Positions 8,174 through 17,659 of a stretch of DNA of 64,000 bases are shown here, piece after piece. Under the pieces are notes generated by a model. The model was not told the origin of the DNA, did no database searches, and saw only the letters and a list, made by a program, of their open reading frames with translations. The stretch is from Vreelandella olivaria (GTDB lineage: Bacteria > Pseudomonadota > Gammaproteobacteria > Pseudomonadales > Halomonadaceae): positions 85,665-149,664 of the forward strand of contig NZ_JALPZO010000008.1 of assembly GCF_023507745.1 (NCBI RefSeq). Reading direction: 5' to 3'. Position numbers and translations under genes: made by a program. Numbering within the stretch: position 1 is the first letter of the stretch; every line of letters begins with the position of its first letter.

Positions 8174-9313
8174 CTATATCACCACCAGATTATCGCGATG
8201 AATCAGTTCATGGGCTTCCACATAGCCCAGGATTGCTTCAATCTGATGGCTGGGCTGGCCAACCAGTTGACGGGCTTCCTCGGCACCATAGTTGACCAGG
8301 CCTTTAGCAACCCGAGCACCTTGCTCGTCCACACACAGCACCATATCACCGCGTTTAAAGCTACCCTGCACCTCACGCACCCCCACAGCCAGCAGGCTGG
8401 AGCCTTTGACGCGCAGCACATTGACCGCCCCCGGATCCAGCACCAAGGTACCGCGCACCTGTAGCTGACCTGCCAGCCAACGCTTACGCGCAGCAATGGG
8501 CGCCTGATCAGGGCGTAGCAAAGTGCCCAACGCCTCACCCGCCATGATGCGGGTAATCACCTCTGGCTGTCGGCCACTGGCAATCACCGTGACCGCCCCG
8601 GAGCGTGCTGCAAGCCGCGCGGCTCTCACCTTGGTGCTCATTCCCCCCCGGCCCAGCGCGCCTCCACTCCCGGCTACAGCTGCCAGCCGTGGATCATCAG
8701 CGCGCCCCTCAGTAATTAATGTGGCATTGGGGTTGTGCCGTGGGTCAGCATCAAAGAGCCCCTCCTGGTCAGTCAGCAGCAGCAGTGCATCCGCCTCCAG
8801 CAGGTTAGCGACCAGTGCCCCCAGGGTGTCGTTATCACCAAAGCGAATCTCATCGGTAACCACGGTATCATTTTCATTGATGACGGGCACGACGCGCATT
8901 TCAACCAGTGTACGCAATGCCGACAATGCATTGAGGTAGCGCTTACGGTTGGAAAGGTCATCGTGGGTTAGCAAAATTTGCGCGGTCAGCATGCCGTGGC
9001 GAGCAAAATGTTGCTCATAGCACTGGGTAAGTCCATTTTGCCCTACCGCTGCGGCTGCCTGCAGTTGGTGAACGGCGCTGGGACGCGCCTGCCACCCCAG
9101 ACGCACCATACCGGCGGCAACCGCCCCAGAAGAGACCAATACGACCTCTTTGCCCTGCTGATGCAGGGTGGCAATCTGATCCACCCAACCGCCAATGGCT
9201 CCCTCGTCCAGCCCACGGCCATCGTTAGTGAGCAGCGCGCTACCGATTTTCACCACTACCCGGCGGACGTTACTTAGCACCTCTCTACCGGGCAGCTGCT
9301 CATTGCTTTCCAC
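8174..9313 (-). CDS. proB: Glutamate 5-kinase
   Basis: First enzyme of proline synthesis: phosphorylates L-glutamate to gamma-glutamyl phosphate. 379 residues, the usual bacterial length. The amino-acid-kinase domain (about 15-265) shows [28 protein letters not shown] and [10 protein letters not shown]; the C-terminal 90 residues are a PUA domain with [10 protein letters not shown]. The start is a GTG at 9311-9313 with TTAGGAGA nine bases ahead. It follows obgE by 61 bp on the same strand, the common gammaproteobacterial order rplU-rpmA-obgE-proB. In a halophile, proline is also a compatible solute. Confidence 0.96.
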   Translation of the reverse strand: MESNEQLPGREVLSNVRRVVVKIGSALLTNDGRGLDEGAIGGWVDQIATLHQQGKEVVLVSSGAVAAGMVRLGWQARPSAVHQLQAAAAVGQNGLTQCYEQHFARHGMLTAQILLTHDDLSNRKRYLNALSALRTLVEMRVVPVINENDTVVTDEIRFGDNDTLGALVANLLEADALLLLTDQEGLFDADPRHNPNATLITEGRADDPRLAAVAGSGGALGRGGMSTKVRAARLAARSGAVTVIASGRQPEVITRIMAGEALGTLLRPDQAPIAARKRWLAGQLQVRGTLVLDPGAVNVLRVKGSSLLAVGVREVQGSFKRGDMVLCVDEQGARVAKGLVNYGAEEARQLVGQPSHQIEAILGYVEAHELIHRDNLVVI

Positions 9314-9374
9314 GTCGCTATTCTCCTAAGCGATCCTGATAAACCCTGCAGTGTGGCCTTGAACCGTTCCCCTG

Positions 9375-10589
<1,215 letters not shown>

Positions 10590-10641
10590 CTAACTGCAAT
10601 ATCCCACCCGTTGATAACGGGTAAAAGGGATCGAAAAGACA

Positions 10642-10669
10642 AAAAAGCCCCGCCATGGCGGGGCTTTTT
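10642..10669 (-). terminator. Terminator of rplU-rpmA
   Basis: A perfect 28-base palindrome: AGCCCCGCC, with ATGG at the centre, and its complement, flanked by five A on one side and five T on the other, so it can act in both directions. It lies 40-65 bp past the rpmA stop, separating the ribosomal genes from obgE, which probably relies on read-through or its own promoter. Confidence 0.92.
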
Positions 10670-10707
10670 CTTTCGTCACCTTCGTCCTGCGCAACAACAG
10701 CAGTTGC

Positions 10708-10965
10708 TTAGGCAGAAACGATGCTAACGAATTTACGGTTCTTCGGACCTTTGGTCTCGAATTTCACGACGCCATCGTTCAATGCGAACAGCGTGTGGTC
10801 GCGACCCAGGCCAACACCAGTGCCCGCATGGAAACGTGTGCCACGCTGACGAACAATGATGCTACCCGCAGTCGCCGCCTGGCCACCGTAGAGTTTCACA
10901 CCAAGGCGTTTGGATTCGGAATCGCGACCGTTACGCGTGGAGCCGGCTGCCTTTTTATGTGCCAT
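10708..10965 (-). CDS. rpmA: 50S ribosomal protein L27
   Basis: 85 residues beginning [16 protein letters not shown], the diagnostic L27 start, followed by [10 protein letters not shown] and [10 protein letters not shown]27 reaches the peptidyl transferase centre through its N-terminus; there is no N-terminal extension needing cleavage. It is 31 bp downstream of rplU with a strong ribosome site (AAGGAGG) before the ATG. Confidence 0.99.
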   Translation of the reverse strand: MAHKKAAGSTRNGRDSESKRLGVKLYGGQAATAGSIIVRQRGTRFHAGTGVGLGRDHTLFALNDGVVKFETKGPKNRKFVSIVSA

Positions 10966-10996
10966 TGCAAAATCCTCCTTAAGGGAATTTGGCCGC

Positions 10997-11308
10997 TTAC
11001 GCGGAAATTCCGGTAATTTTGACTTCAGTGAACCACTGGCGGTGGCCCTGACGCTTCATGTGGTGCTTCCGGCGACGGAATTTAATGATAGTTACTTTGT
11101 CGCCACGACCGTGGGAAACGACTTCCGCGGAAACTTTGGCACCACTTACCAGGGGGGCGCCAACGTTTACATCATCGCCGTCTGCTACCAGCAGCACTTC
11201 ATCAAACTCAATCGTTTCGCCGGTAGCGACTTCGATTTTTTCGAGCTTGAGGGTTTGACCTTCTTGAACGCGGTACTGCTTACCACCGCTTTTAATAACT
11301 GCGTACAT
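10997..11308 (-). CDS. rplU: 50S ribosomal protein L21
   Basis: 103 residues, the standard length, starting [14 protein letters not shown], with [15 protein letters not shown] near the C-terminus, both L21 hallmarks. It binds 23S rRNA near L20. First gene of the rplU-rpmA operon, driven by the promoter at 11447-11475 with a leader of about 130 bases. Confidence 0.99.
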   Translation of the reverse strand: MYAVIKSGGKQYRVQEGQTLKLEKIEVATGETIEFDEVLLVADGDDVNVGAPLVSGAKVSAEVVSHGRGDKVTIIKFRRRKHHMKRQGHRQWFTEVKITGISA

Positions 11309-11446
11309 GTCGCTCTCCGGACTTGTCGTTAATGCCGGTTACGCCCCGCGTAACCAACGCTCATCGCCTTCCGCTCTTATCGACCTGCTGCGAGTGGCGC
11401 CCCTTTTGGCAGCCATCTGACAGGGAGCATGATGAGTGGGTCGCGG

Positions 11447-11475
11447 ATTATAACGACTATCGTCGCTTACCACAA
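11447..11475 (-). promoter_or_regulatory. Sigma-70 promoter of rplU-rpmA
   Basis: On the minus strand, -35 TTGTGG (11470-11475), 17 bp, and a consensus -10 TATAAT (11447-11452), followed by a GC-rich discriminator (CCGCGACC), the type associated with growth-rate and stringent control of ribosomal genes. The rest of the 304-bp rplU-ispB interval (11309-11612) has no gene or clear ispB promoter that I can support. Confidence 0.75.
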
Positions 11476-11612
11476 GGGCATAGGGTATTGTCAATTGCCG
11501 ATTGAAACACTGAACGCCTACCTGCGTCTTGACGCCTCACAGGCAGCCCCATAGCATGACCCAAACTTAGGGTGGTCACTGCCACTTTCACCTGCCGCGA
11601 TGAACGGAACCC

Positions 11613-12617
11613 ATGACAGCCAACGTCTCCCCAGCCCAGCCTGCCAGCCCAACGCCTTCACCGCTGCACGCCGTGGTGGCGGATGACTTTGCCGCCGTTA
11701 ACCACACGATTGTGGAGCAACTGAACTCCAAGGTGCCGCTGGTGGAAACCATCGGCCAATACATTATTGAAAGCGGTGGCAAGCGCCTGCGCCCATTACT
11801 GGTGCTGCTGGCTGCCCGATCCCTGGACTATGCGGGCGACAAACATATTACCCTGGCCACGCTGATCGAATTTATGCACACCTCCACCCTGCTGCACGAT
11901 GATGTGGTGGATGAATCCCACATGCGGCGGGGCAAAAAAACCGCCAACGATGCCTGGGGCAATGCGCCTTCGGTGCTGGTGGGTGACTTTCTTTACTCCC
12001 GCTCGTTTCAGATGATGGTGGACGTGGGCTCGATGCGCATCATGGCAATTCTGTCCGGCGCCACCTGCGTCATCGCTGAAGGGGAAGTCCTTCAGCTAAC
12101 CAATATCGGTAACCCCAATATTTCGGAAGCGGACTATTTCGAAACCATTCAAGGTAAAACCGCCATGCTGTTTGAAGCGGCCTCCCATAGCGGTGCGGTG
12201 CTGGCGGATGCCACTGCCGAGCAGGAGCGCGCATTGCAACACTATGGCCGTTACCTGGGATTAGCGTTTCAGTTAATCGACGATCTGTTGGATTACCAGG
12301 GCGATGCCGAGGCGATGGGCAAAAACGTCGGTGACGACCTCGCCGAAGGCAAGCCCACCCTGCCTCTGATCCATGCCATGGAGCGCGGTACGCCAGAGCA
12401 GGCCAAATTGATCCGACAGGTGATTCGTAAAGGTGGCCTGGAACAGCTTGACGCAGTGCTGGATATCATCAACGCCACCGGCGCGCTGGAGTATACCCGG
12501 GCACGGGCAATGGAAATGGCCGATAAAGCACTCGCCGAACTGGATCTATTGCCACCCAGCCCCTACCGCGACAGCATGGCTCAATTGGCCCGCTTAGCGG
12601 TTGATCGCCAAGCGTAA
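11613..12617 (+). CDS. ispB: Octaprenyl (polyprenyl) diphosphate synthase
   Basis: Builds the ubiquinone side chain by adding isopentenyl units to farnesyl diphosphate. 334 residues. The first aspartate-rich motif is DDVVDE at 96-101 after STLLH, the second is LIDDLLDYQ near residue 225, with GGKRLRP near 55 for pyrophosphate binding. The N-terminal 18 residues are Pro/Ala-rich and look disordered. It is divergent from rplU, the usual gammaproteobacterial arrangement. The final chain length (octa or nona) cannot be decided by eye. Confidence 0.95.
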   Translation: MTANVSPAQPASPTPSPLHAVVADDFAAVNHTIVEQLNSKVPLVETIGQYIIESGGKRLRPLLVLLAARSLDYAGDKHITLATLIEFMHTSTLLHDDVVDESHMRRGKKTANDAWGNAPSVLVGDFLYSRSFQMMVDVGSMRIMAILSGATCVIAEGEVLQLTNIGNPNISEADYFETIQGKTAMLFEAASHSGAVLADATAEQERALQHYGRYLGLAFQLIDDLLDYQGDAEAMGKNVGDDLAEGKPTLPLIHAMERGTPEQAKLIRQVIRKGGLEQLDAVLDIINATGALEYTRARAMEMADKALAELDLLPPSPYRDSMAQLARLAVDRQA

Positions 12618-12655
12618 TTCCTTACGCTACAACAGCGTAAAGGCCAAAAAGAGGC

Positions 12656-12687
12656 TTGAAAAAAACGCATCATCTGAGTATGATGCG
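12656..12687 (+). promoter_or_regulatory. Promoter of tRNA-Pro, overlapping a perfect inverted repeat
   Basis: -35 TTGAAA (12656-12661), 17 bp, -10 TATGAT (12679-12684) and a GC-rich discriminator place the start near 12691, some 28 bases before the tRNA. An 8-bp perfect inverted repeat (CGCATCAT at 12666-12673, ATGATGCG at 12680-12687) overlaps the -10. On the minus strand the same hairpin is followed by seven T, so it may also terminate leftward transcripts from the TauE gene. Confidence 0.65.
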
Positions 12688-12718
12688 ACCCGTTGTTGGG
12701 CACCAACTCAGCACGCTT

Positions 12719-12795
12719 CGGAATATAGCTCAGCTTGGTAGAGCGCTGCCTTCGGGAGGCAGAGGTCGTAGGTTCGAATCCTGCTATTCCGACCA
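12719..12795 (+). tRNA. tRNA-Pro (anticodon CGG)
   Basis: A 77-base cloverleaf with a complete 7-bp acceptor stem (CGGAATA with TATTCCG), discriminator A and encoded CCA at 12793-12795. The D arm contains AGCTTGGTA, the anticodon stem CTGCC/GGCAG closes the loop TTCGGGA, giving anticodon CGG (codon CCG), and the T arm is GTAGG-TTCGAAT-CCTGC. The first base C is typical of tRNA-Pro. Confidence 0.98.
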
Positions 12796-12806
12796 AGAAT
12801 TCATTA

Positions 12807-12852
12807 AAACGGCCACTTAGCTAAGTCTAAATCAGCTAGTGGCCGTTTTTTG
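12807..12852 (+). terminator. Terminator after tRNA-Pro
   Basis: AACGGCCACT and a shorter TAGCT arm pair with AGCTA and GTGGCCGTT around an 11-base loop, followed by six T. It starts 12 bp after the tRNA and ends just before the TauE gene stop on the other strand, so it also separates the convergent units. Confidence 0.9.
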
Positions 12853-12863
12853 TTTGTAACCCC

Positions 12864-13646
12864 TCACCCAGGAGGATGAATTAGCCCCACCACACTCACC
12901 AGAATAAGCACCACCCCTAGGGCACGGAAAAACAGCCCGGTATCCGCTTTCAGCATGTAGCGGTGGGCTTTTTCGCCCAGTAAATGACCGATAAATGCAC
13001 AGGGCAGCAGCCATAGCTGGTGAATAAGCTGGAGGTCAACACCGGCGATGACGAAAGAGACCATCTTGATCACCACCAGGATAAACCACAGCACAAACAT
13101 GGTATCCCGCAACTGCTCTTTGGCCACGTGGGCAGCAAACACCGCGACAATAAGCGGCGCACCGATTAACGAGGTGCCGCTAACATAACCTCCCAGCGCC
13201 AGCAGTACGTAATCAATGTACTTGTTTTTGCTTCTAAAGGGCTTGTTAAGCACATAACTAATAGCGTAGATGATGACAATGCCGAAAATAATGCTGGTCA
13301 TCACGGTAGCGGGCAACGTTAGCAACCCCACCACACCGATCAGCTTGGGAATAATCATTATTTTCAGGGCTTTAAACAGATAGCCCCAATCGATATTGCT
13401 CTCAATCTGGGAACTTCCACCGCCCTCTCTCTGCAGTTGGCGGTGTCCATTCCAGGCTATCCAGCTGGAAAAAATCAGCAGGTGAATGGCAATAATGGGC
13501 AGGAAGACAAGCGGCTCGTTGGCTACCAACAGCAGGAAAGGTAACGCCAGCACCGCGCCACCAAACCCCAAACTGGTTCTGACAAAGCCGCTCCAGGCAA
13601 AGATTAGCCCGATAAGAAGATACTGGTACCAGAGTAGATCCGTCAT
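12864..13646 (-). CDS. TauE/SafE family membrane protein
   Basis: A 260-residue polytopic protein with about eight hydrophobic spans. The N-terminal span has SGFVRTSLGFGGAVLALP, and a second glycine-rich segment, LGGYVSGTSLIGAPLIV, marks the internal repeat of the family. TauE/SafE proteins are taken to export sulfite, sulfoacetate or other small anions, often after sulfonate breakdown; no sulfonate gene is nearby, so the substrate is open. Its start is 18 bp after the helicase gene stop on the same strand, so it may be the last gene of that transcript. Confidence 0.88.
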   Translation of the reverse strand: MTDLLWYQYLLIGLIFAWSGFVRTSLGFGGAVLALPFLLLVANEPLVFLPIIAIHLLIFSSWIAWNGHRQLQREGGGSSQIESNIDWGYLFKALKIMIIPKLIGVVGLLTLPATVMTSIIFGIVIIYAISYVLNKPFRSKNKYIDYVLLALGGYVSGTSLIGAPLIVAVFAAHVAKEQLRDTMFVLWFILVVIKMVSFVIAGVDLQLIHQLWLLPCAFIGHLLGEKAHRYMLKADTGLFFRALGVVLILVSVVGLIHPPG

Positions 13647-13664
13647 TGGCTCGCTTGCAGGTCC

Positions 13665-15935
13665 TTATTGTTGGGTGAGGCTGCCCAAGGCCCACCAGCT
13701 TGGCAGCAATGCACGTACCTTGGCCTGGGCAAAACGGTCATCCATTAATACCACAACCCCTTCGTCTTCGGGGCTTCGGATTACCCGTCCGGCGGCTTGA
13801 ACCACTTTGATCATTCCTGGAATGCGGTAGGTGTAGGCATCTCCCTGACCGAAACGGGCTTCCATGCGAACCTTCAATGCTTCATTAAAGGCGTTGAACG
13901 GCGGTAAACCCAGCGTGGCGATAAACGCCCCTATCAGTCGATCACCAGGCAGGTCGATCCCCTCAGCAAAGGCACCTCCCAATACCGCAAAGCCAATACC
14001 TTTTCCGCCGGGGATGAAGCGGGCCAGAAATGCATCGCGCTCTTGCTCCTGCATGCCCCGAGTTTGTGCAAAGACCGGCACCTCGGGGTGTGATTGCTGA
14101 AACTGCTCCAGCACTGATTCCAGGTAGGCAAAACTACTGAAAAAGGCCAGATAGTGGCCCGGCCTAGCCTGATACTGGTTAGCCAACACCGCCACGATCG
14201 GTCTAATTGAGGCCTGGCGATGATGATAGCGCGTGGAAATATCCGTACAGACCCTCACCTCCAACTGCCGTGCAGCAAAGGGCGATGCCACTTCCCGCCA
14301 TACGCCGTTGTCTGGCAGGCCCAGCAAGTCGCCGTAATAGTGCGCGGGAGTTAAGGTTGCCGAAAACAGTACGGTGCTATGCGCAGCCTTAAAGCGTGGC
14401 CCAATAAAGTCAGCCGGGATAACGTTGCGTATTCCCAACACCGACTGCCCCCGGCGTGGGCAGGCCAGGTCACAGAGGGAATGCTCACCAAACCGCTCCG
14501 CCAAGCGGCAGAACGCCAGGGCTTCAAACAGTTGCTCTTGAAGCTCCAGGCTGGCCGCCTGAGGATGCTCCACCAGGTAATTGGTAATGGCTACAGAGAC
14601 ATTGTGCAGCGCAGATACCAGTTTGGTGGGCAACCTATCGAGCAGGTGGTAATGGTCTGGCGCCGTGCTGGTCGGCACCTCTTTATTGAGCAACTGCCAC
14701 TGCCTGCCTAGCGCTGCCAGCGGCTTGGCAAGCGCAGACGGGGCATTACGGCGCAGACGATTTAAGCGCTGCTGGTGCAGCTCGGCGCTGTACATACCCC
14801 GTGCCCGCTCTACCAGGTTATGCGCCTCATCTACCAATAGGCCTACCCGCCAATCATTAGCCTGGGTCAGACCGTGTAGTAACGCATGGCTATCAAACCA
14901 GTGGTTCACATCACCCACCACCACATCCGCCCAGCGAGCCAGCTCCTGGCCTAAATAGTAGGGGCAAACCTGATGCGTCAACGCCACCTCACGCAGCGCT
15001 TCACGGTCAAGCCAACCACACTCCACCGCTGCCTGCCGGGCGGCTGACAGGCGGTCGTAAAATCCGGCGGCAAGGGGACAGGTTTCACCCTGGCAGGCAG
15101 TTCCTGGGTATTCGCAGGCCTTATCACGCGCGACAAGCTCCAGCACCCGCAGCGGCCTACGTTGCGTATCCAGGCTTTCCAGCGCACTCAGGGCCAGACG
15201 ACGGCCTGGGGTCTTCATGGTCAGGAAGGCCACCCGGTCGAGTCGCTGGCGGGGCATCGCGGAGAGCATGGGAAACAGCGTTCCCAGGGTCTTCCCTATG
15301 CCTGTAGGTGCCTGGGCAAGCAAACAACGTCCGGTACTGGCCGTTTTGTACACATCCTCGGCCAGCGTCCGCTGCCCAGGGCGAAAATCAGGATAGGGAA
15401 ATATCAAGTCGGTCAAAGCGTCATCGCGCCGCTGGCGATGGTGAGTTTCCTGGTCCGCCCAGGCCAAAAAGCGCTCGCACTGATCCGCAAAAAACGCCTG
15501 TAGCTCAGCGGCGCTTATTTCCTGGGTCAGCAGGGTTTCCTGGCCACTGGCTATCTCCAGATAAACCAGCACCAGCGTCAGCCGCTGCAGGCCGCGCTCG
15601 GCACACAGCAGTGCACCGTACACCTTTACCTGCGCCCAGTGCAGCGCCCGTTGGTTCGCCGCCATGCGGTCAAGGCTGCCCCGGTGGGTTTTCACCTCTT
15701 CAAGGCAGTTGGCCTCTGGCGCAAAACCATCGGCCCGCCCCACCACATCAAGATGTTTATAGACACCTGATAGTGGCAGCTCCGTTAGATAGCCCCCACC
15801 ACGTCGGCTGGCCACCAGAGCGTGCCCTTCCATCCCTTCCTGAGCACTGGGAGCGGGGGTGAACCGATAGTCAAGGTCCCCCTCCCGCGCGGTGAAGTCG
15901 CACAGCGTACGCACCGCCACCCGATAGCGGTTCAT
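13665..15935 (-). CDS. RecB-type nuclease fused to Rad3/XPD-family (DinG-like) helicase
   Basis: A 756-residue protein. Residues 1-180 carry a PD-(D/E)XK RecB-like nuclease: Asp69 in VGRADGF, Glu80-x-Lys82 in EEVKTH, and Gln102...Tyr106 in QVKVY. The rest is a superfamily-2 helicase: Walker A APTGIGKT at 209-216, four cysteines (274, 281, 286, 324) placed like the XPD iron-sulfur cluster, and DEAH at 369-372; the C-terminal half has the GRVIRS motif. The ATG at 15933-15935 overlaps the FAN1 stop (ATGA), which is why I prefer it to an upstream start at 15968. Coupling to FAN1 points to crosslink or flap repair. Known bacterial neighbours; the in vivo job is not established that I know of. Confidence 0.88.
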   Translation of the reverse strand: MNRYRVAVRTLCDFTAREGDLDYRFTPAPSAQEGMEGHALVASRRGGGYLTELPLSGVYKHLDVVGRADGFAPEANCLEEVKTHRGSLDRMAANQRALHWAQVKVYGALLCAERGLQRLTLVLVYLEIASGQETLLTQEISAAELQAFFADQCERFLAWADQETHHRQRRDDALTDLIFPYPDFRPGQRTLAEDVYKTASTGRCLLAQAPTGIGKTLGTLFPMLSAMPRQRLDRVAFLTMKTPGRRLALSALESLDTQRRPLRVLELVARDKACEYPGTACQGETCPLAAGFYDRLSAARQAAVECGWLDREALREVALTHQVCPYYLGQELARWADVVVGDVNHWFDSHALLHGLTQANDWRVGLLVDEAHNLVERARGMYSAELHQQRLNRLRRNAPSALAKPLAALGRQWQLLNKEVPTSTAPDHYHLLDRLPTKLVSALHNVSVAITNYLVEHPQAASLELQEQLFEALAFCRLAERFGEHSLCDLACPRRGQSVLGIRNVIPADFIGPRFKAAHSTVLFSATLTPAHYYGDLLGLPDNGVWREVASPFAARQLEVRVCTDISTRYHHRQASIRPIVAVLANQYQARPGHYLAFFSSFAYLESVLEQFQQSHPEVPVFAQTRGMQEQERDAFLARFIPGGKGIGFAVLGGAFAEGIDLPGDRLIGAFIATLGLPPFNAFNEALKVRMEARFGQGDAYTYRIPGMIKVVQAAGRVIRSPEDEGVVVLMDDRFAQAKVRALLPSWWALGSLTQQ

Positions 15936-17617
15936 ATACCCTCTACTGACTGCCAGCGCACATAACACACCTCAACAGGCATTTGGTGGTGGGCGAAAAA
16001 CGCGATCCAGCGGCGCTGGTTATCCTGTAGACGGTCGCCAGGTCCTTTAACCTCAATCATCCGGTAGCGGGGCTTACCGGGAGGCGCATCTGGCATGAAT
16101 TGGATCAGGTCCGGCAACCCCGCACGGTTCTGTTTCAGATCTGCCAGTAGCCGCTCAAAACAGGCGCGCAAATGCGCAGGTGGCAGACACTCCAGGGCCA
16201 GTAACAGGAGTTCTTCACTGACGATTCCCCAATGTACAAATGGCGACGTGATGCCCTGTTTGGCGTGCCAGGTGGCTTGTATCGAATGACGATAACGACC
16301 GTTCTCCAACTGCAGCAGACAAGCATCAATATCGGCTTGGCGCCGGTGCACAAAATCCTCACGGAATAGATCCGCAGGCCCACTGTGAAACGGATGAAAA
16401 AATGCTCCCGGTAGCGGTTTGAAAATAGCGGGCCAGAAGAGCAAACCAAAAAGGCTGGTCAACAGGCTGTTTTCAACATAGAAGACCGGTGCAGCGGGGG
16501 TCGCAAGGTGCTCGGCAGCTGCGCACTCTACCGGTCGCGGGCCGGGTAACATCAGCACCTGGCTGGGAGCCTCGGCTGGTTTTTCCCGTGCCGCAAGGGG
16601 CAGCCCGAGCCTCCTCTCCATGCGCGGTAGCAACCGCGCCAGGGCCTGCGCTTCACTCTCGCATGGCCCTGCTGCCAGGGCCTTATGCGCAAGGTGGTAC
16701 GCCGTTTGGTAATCCCCCATACGCTCCAGCAGTCGCAACCGGCGAATACGAGCCTCGCTGCTGTCAGCGGCCGCATAAAGGGTTAACGCCAGCTCTGCTT
16801 CTCCACTCCGCTCAGCGTCTCTTGCCATGGCCAGCACCAGCCGTGCTCGCCGGGCGTCTAGCCAACGGTTTGGTGAAGCAGGCGGCAACTGGGCATACAG
16901 CGCCTGCAGGGGTTCGCCATCGTCCAGGCGTTCTCGCAAGCGGTGTAGCACCATATAGGTATCTACCTCGTCACGCTGCTGAAACGCCCGCGACTCAGCG
17001 GTTAGCGGCACCTGTTCAAAACGTTGCAGGCCAAGCTCGGTCAACACAAACTCTGCCCAGTCCTGGCGTAGGTTGCCAAAAAACATCAGTCTCAGGCGAT
17101 CACAGATCTCCATCACTGTTAGTCGTACAATTTGCGTGGTGGCCGTTGGCCACCACTGCTGAAGGGCCACTGACTCTTTTAACGATTCCTCCAGTGCCAC
17201 TTGAAGCGCAGCTTTAGTGCTGTTGATCGTTAGGCCAGCGTTGCTGATTTCGTCTGCCAACGCCTGGCGCAGCTCACTTAGCCGCAATAGGCGAAATAGC
17301 TCACGACGGCTTAACAACGGCGCGCTATCTACCCAGCAAAGCGCAACCAGAGGTGCCAAAGCCTGCTCGGCACCACCAATCTCCCCATACGTCAGTTTAT
17401 CCAGTCGAAACAGCTCACCTTTACGCATCACCATACGCACCAGTAGTGCCTGGGAAGCGCGCGATAACATCTCGAAGTGACGGATAAAGTCACGCTCTTC
17501 AGCACTTAGCAGGTCACCGTGGCGGGCTTCTACCCACGCCAATACATAACGAAAATTCGTCAGGTAATAGAAAGGATCATCCAGGGAGGCGGTAGGTGTT
17601 TCATAAGCACTGTTCAT
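15932..17617 (-). CDS. Bacterial FAN1: VRR-NUC 5'-flap endonuclease
   Basis: 561 residues, close to the length of the structurally known Pseudomonas FAN1 (about 560). The N-terminus LDDPFYYLTNFRYVL and a long helical middle (SAP-like and TPR-like) precede the C-terminal VRR-NUC nuclease, whose catalytic residues are visible: Asp503 in GLPDL, Glu522 and Lys524 in IEVKG, and the following DRLQDNQ helix. FAN1 cuts 5' flaps and helps unhook interstrand crosslinks. Its stop overlaps the helicase start. No Shine-Dalgarno is visible, and a TATAAT lies 6 bp ahead of the ATG, so the transcript may be leaderless. Confidence 0.9.
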   Translation of the reverse strand: MNSAYETPTASLDDPFYYLTNFRYVLAWVEARHGDLLSAEERDFIRHFEMLSRASQALLVRMVMRKGELFRLDKLTYGEIGGAEQALAPLVALCWVDSAPLLSRRELFRLLRLSELRQALADEISNAGLTINSTKAALQVALEESLKESVALQQWWPTATTQIVRLTVMEICDRLRLMFFGNLRQDWAEFVLTELGLQRFEQVPLTAESRAFQQRDEVDTYMVLHRLRERLDDGEPLQALYAQLPPASPNRWLDARRARLVLAMARDAERSGEAELALTLYAAADSSEARIRRLRLLERMGDYQTAYHLAHKALAAGPCESEAQALARLLPRMERRLGLPLAAREKPAEAPSQVLMLPGPRPVECAAAEHLATPAAPVFYVENSLLTSLFGLLFWPAIFKPLPGAFFHPFHSGPADLFREDFVHRRQADIDACLLQLENGRYRHSIQATWHAKQGITSPFVHWGIVSEELLLLALECLPPAHLRACFERLLADLKQNRAGLPDLIQFMPDAPPGKPRYRMIEVKGPGDRLQDNQRRWIAFFAHHQMPVEVCYVRWQSVEGI

Positions 17618-17623
17618 TTATCC

Positions 17624-17629
17624 ATTATA
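17624..17629 (-). promoter_or_regulatory. Possible -10 element of the FAN1-helicase operon
   Basis: TATAAT on the minus strand ends 6 bp before the FAN1 start codon. No good -35 is seen at 16-18 bp. If used, transcription would begin at or next to the ATG. Confidence 0.35.
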
Positions 17630-17659
17630 ACAGTGCATCAGTGCAGACGTCATGTGTGT

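Noticed and set aside
12621..12640. TTACGCT-AGCGTAA hairpin after ispB as a terminator
   Set aside because: No T tract follows; at best a weak Rho-dependent site.
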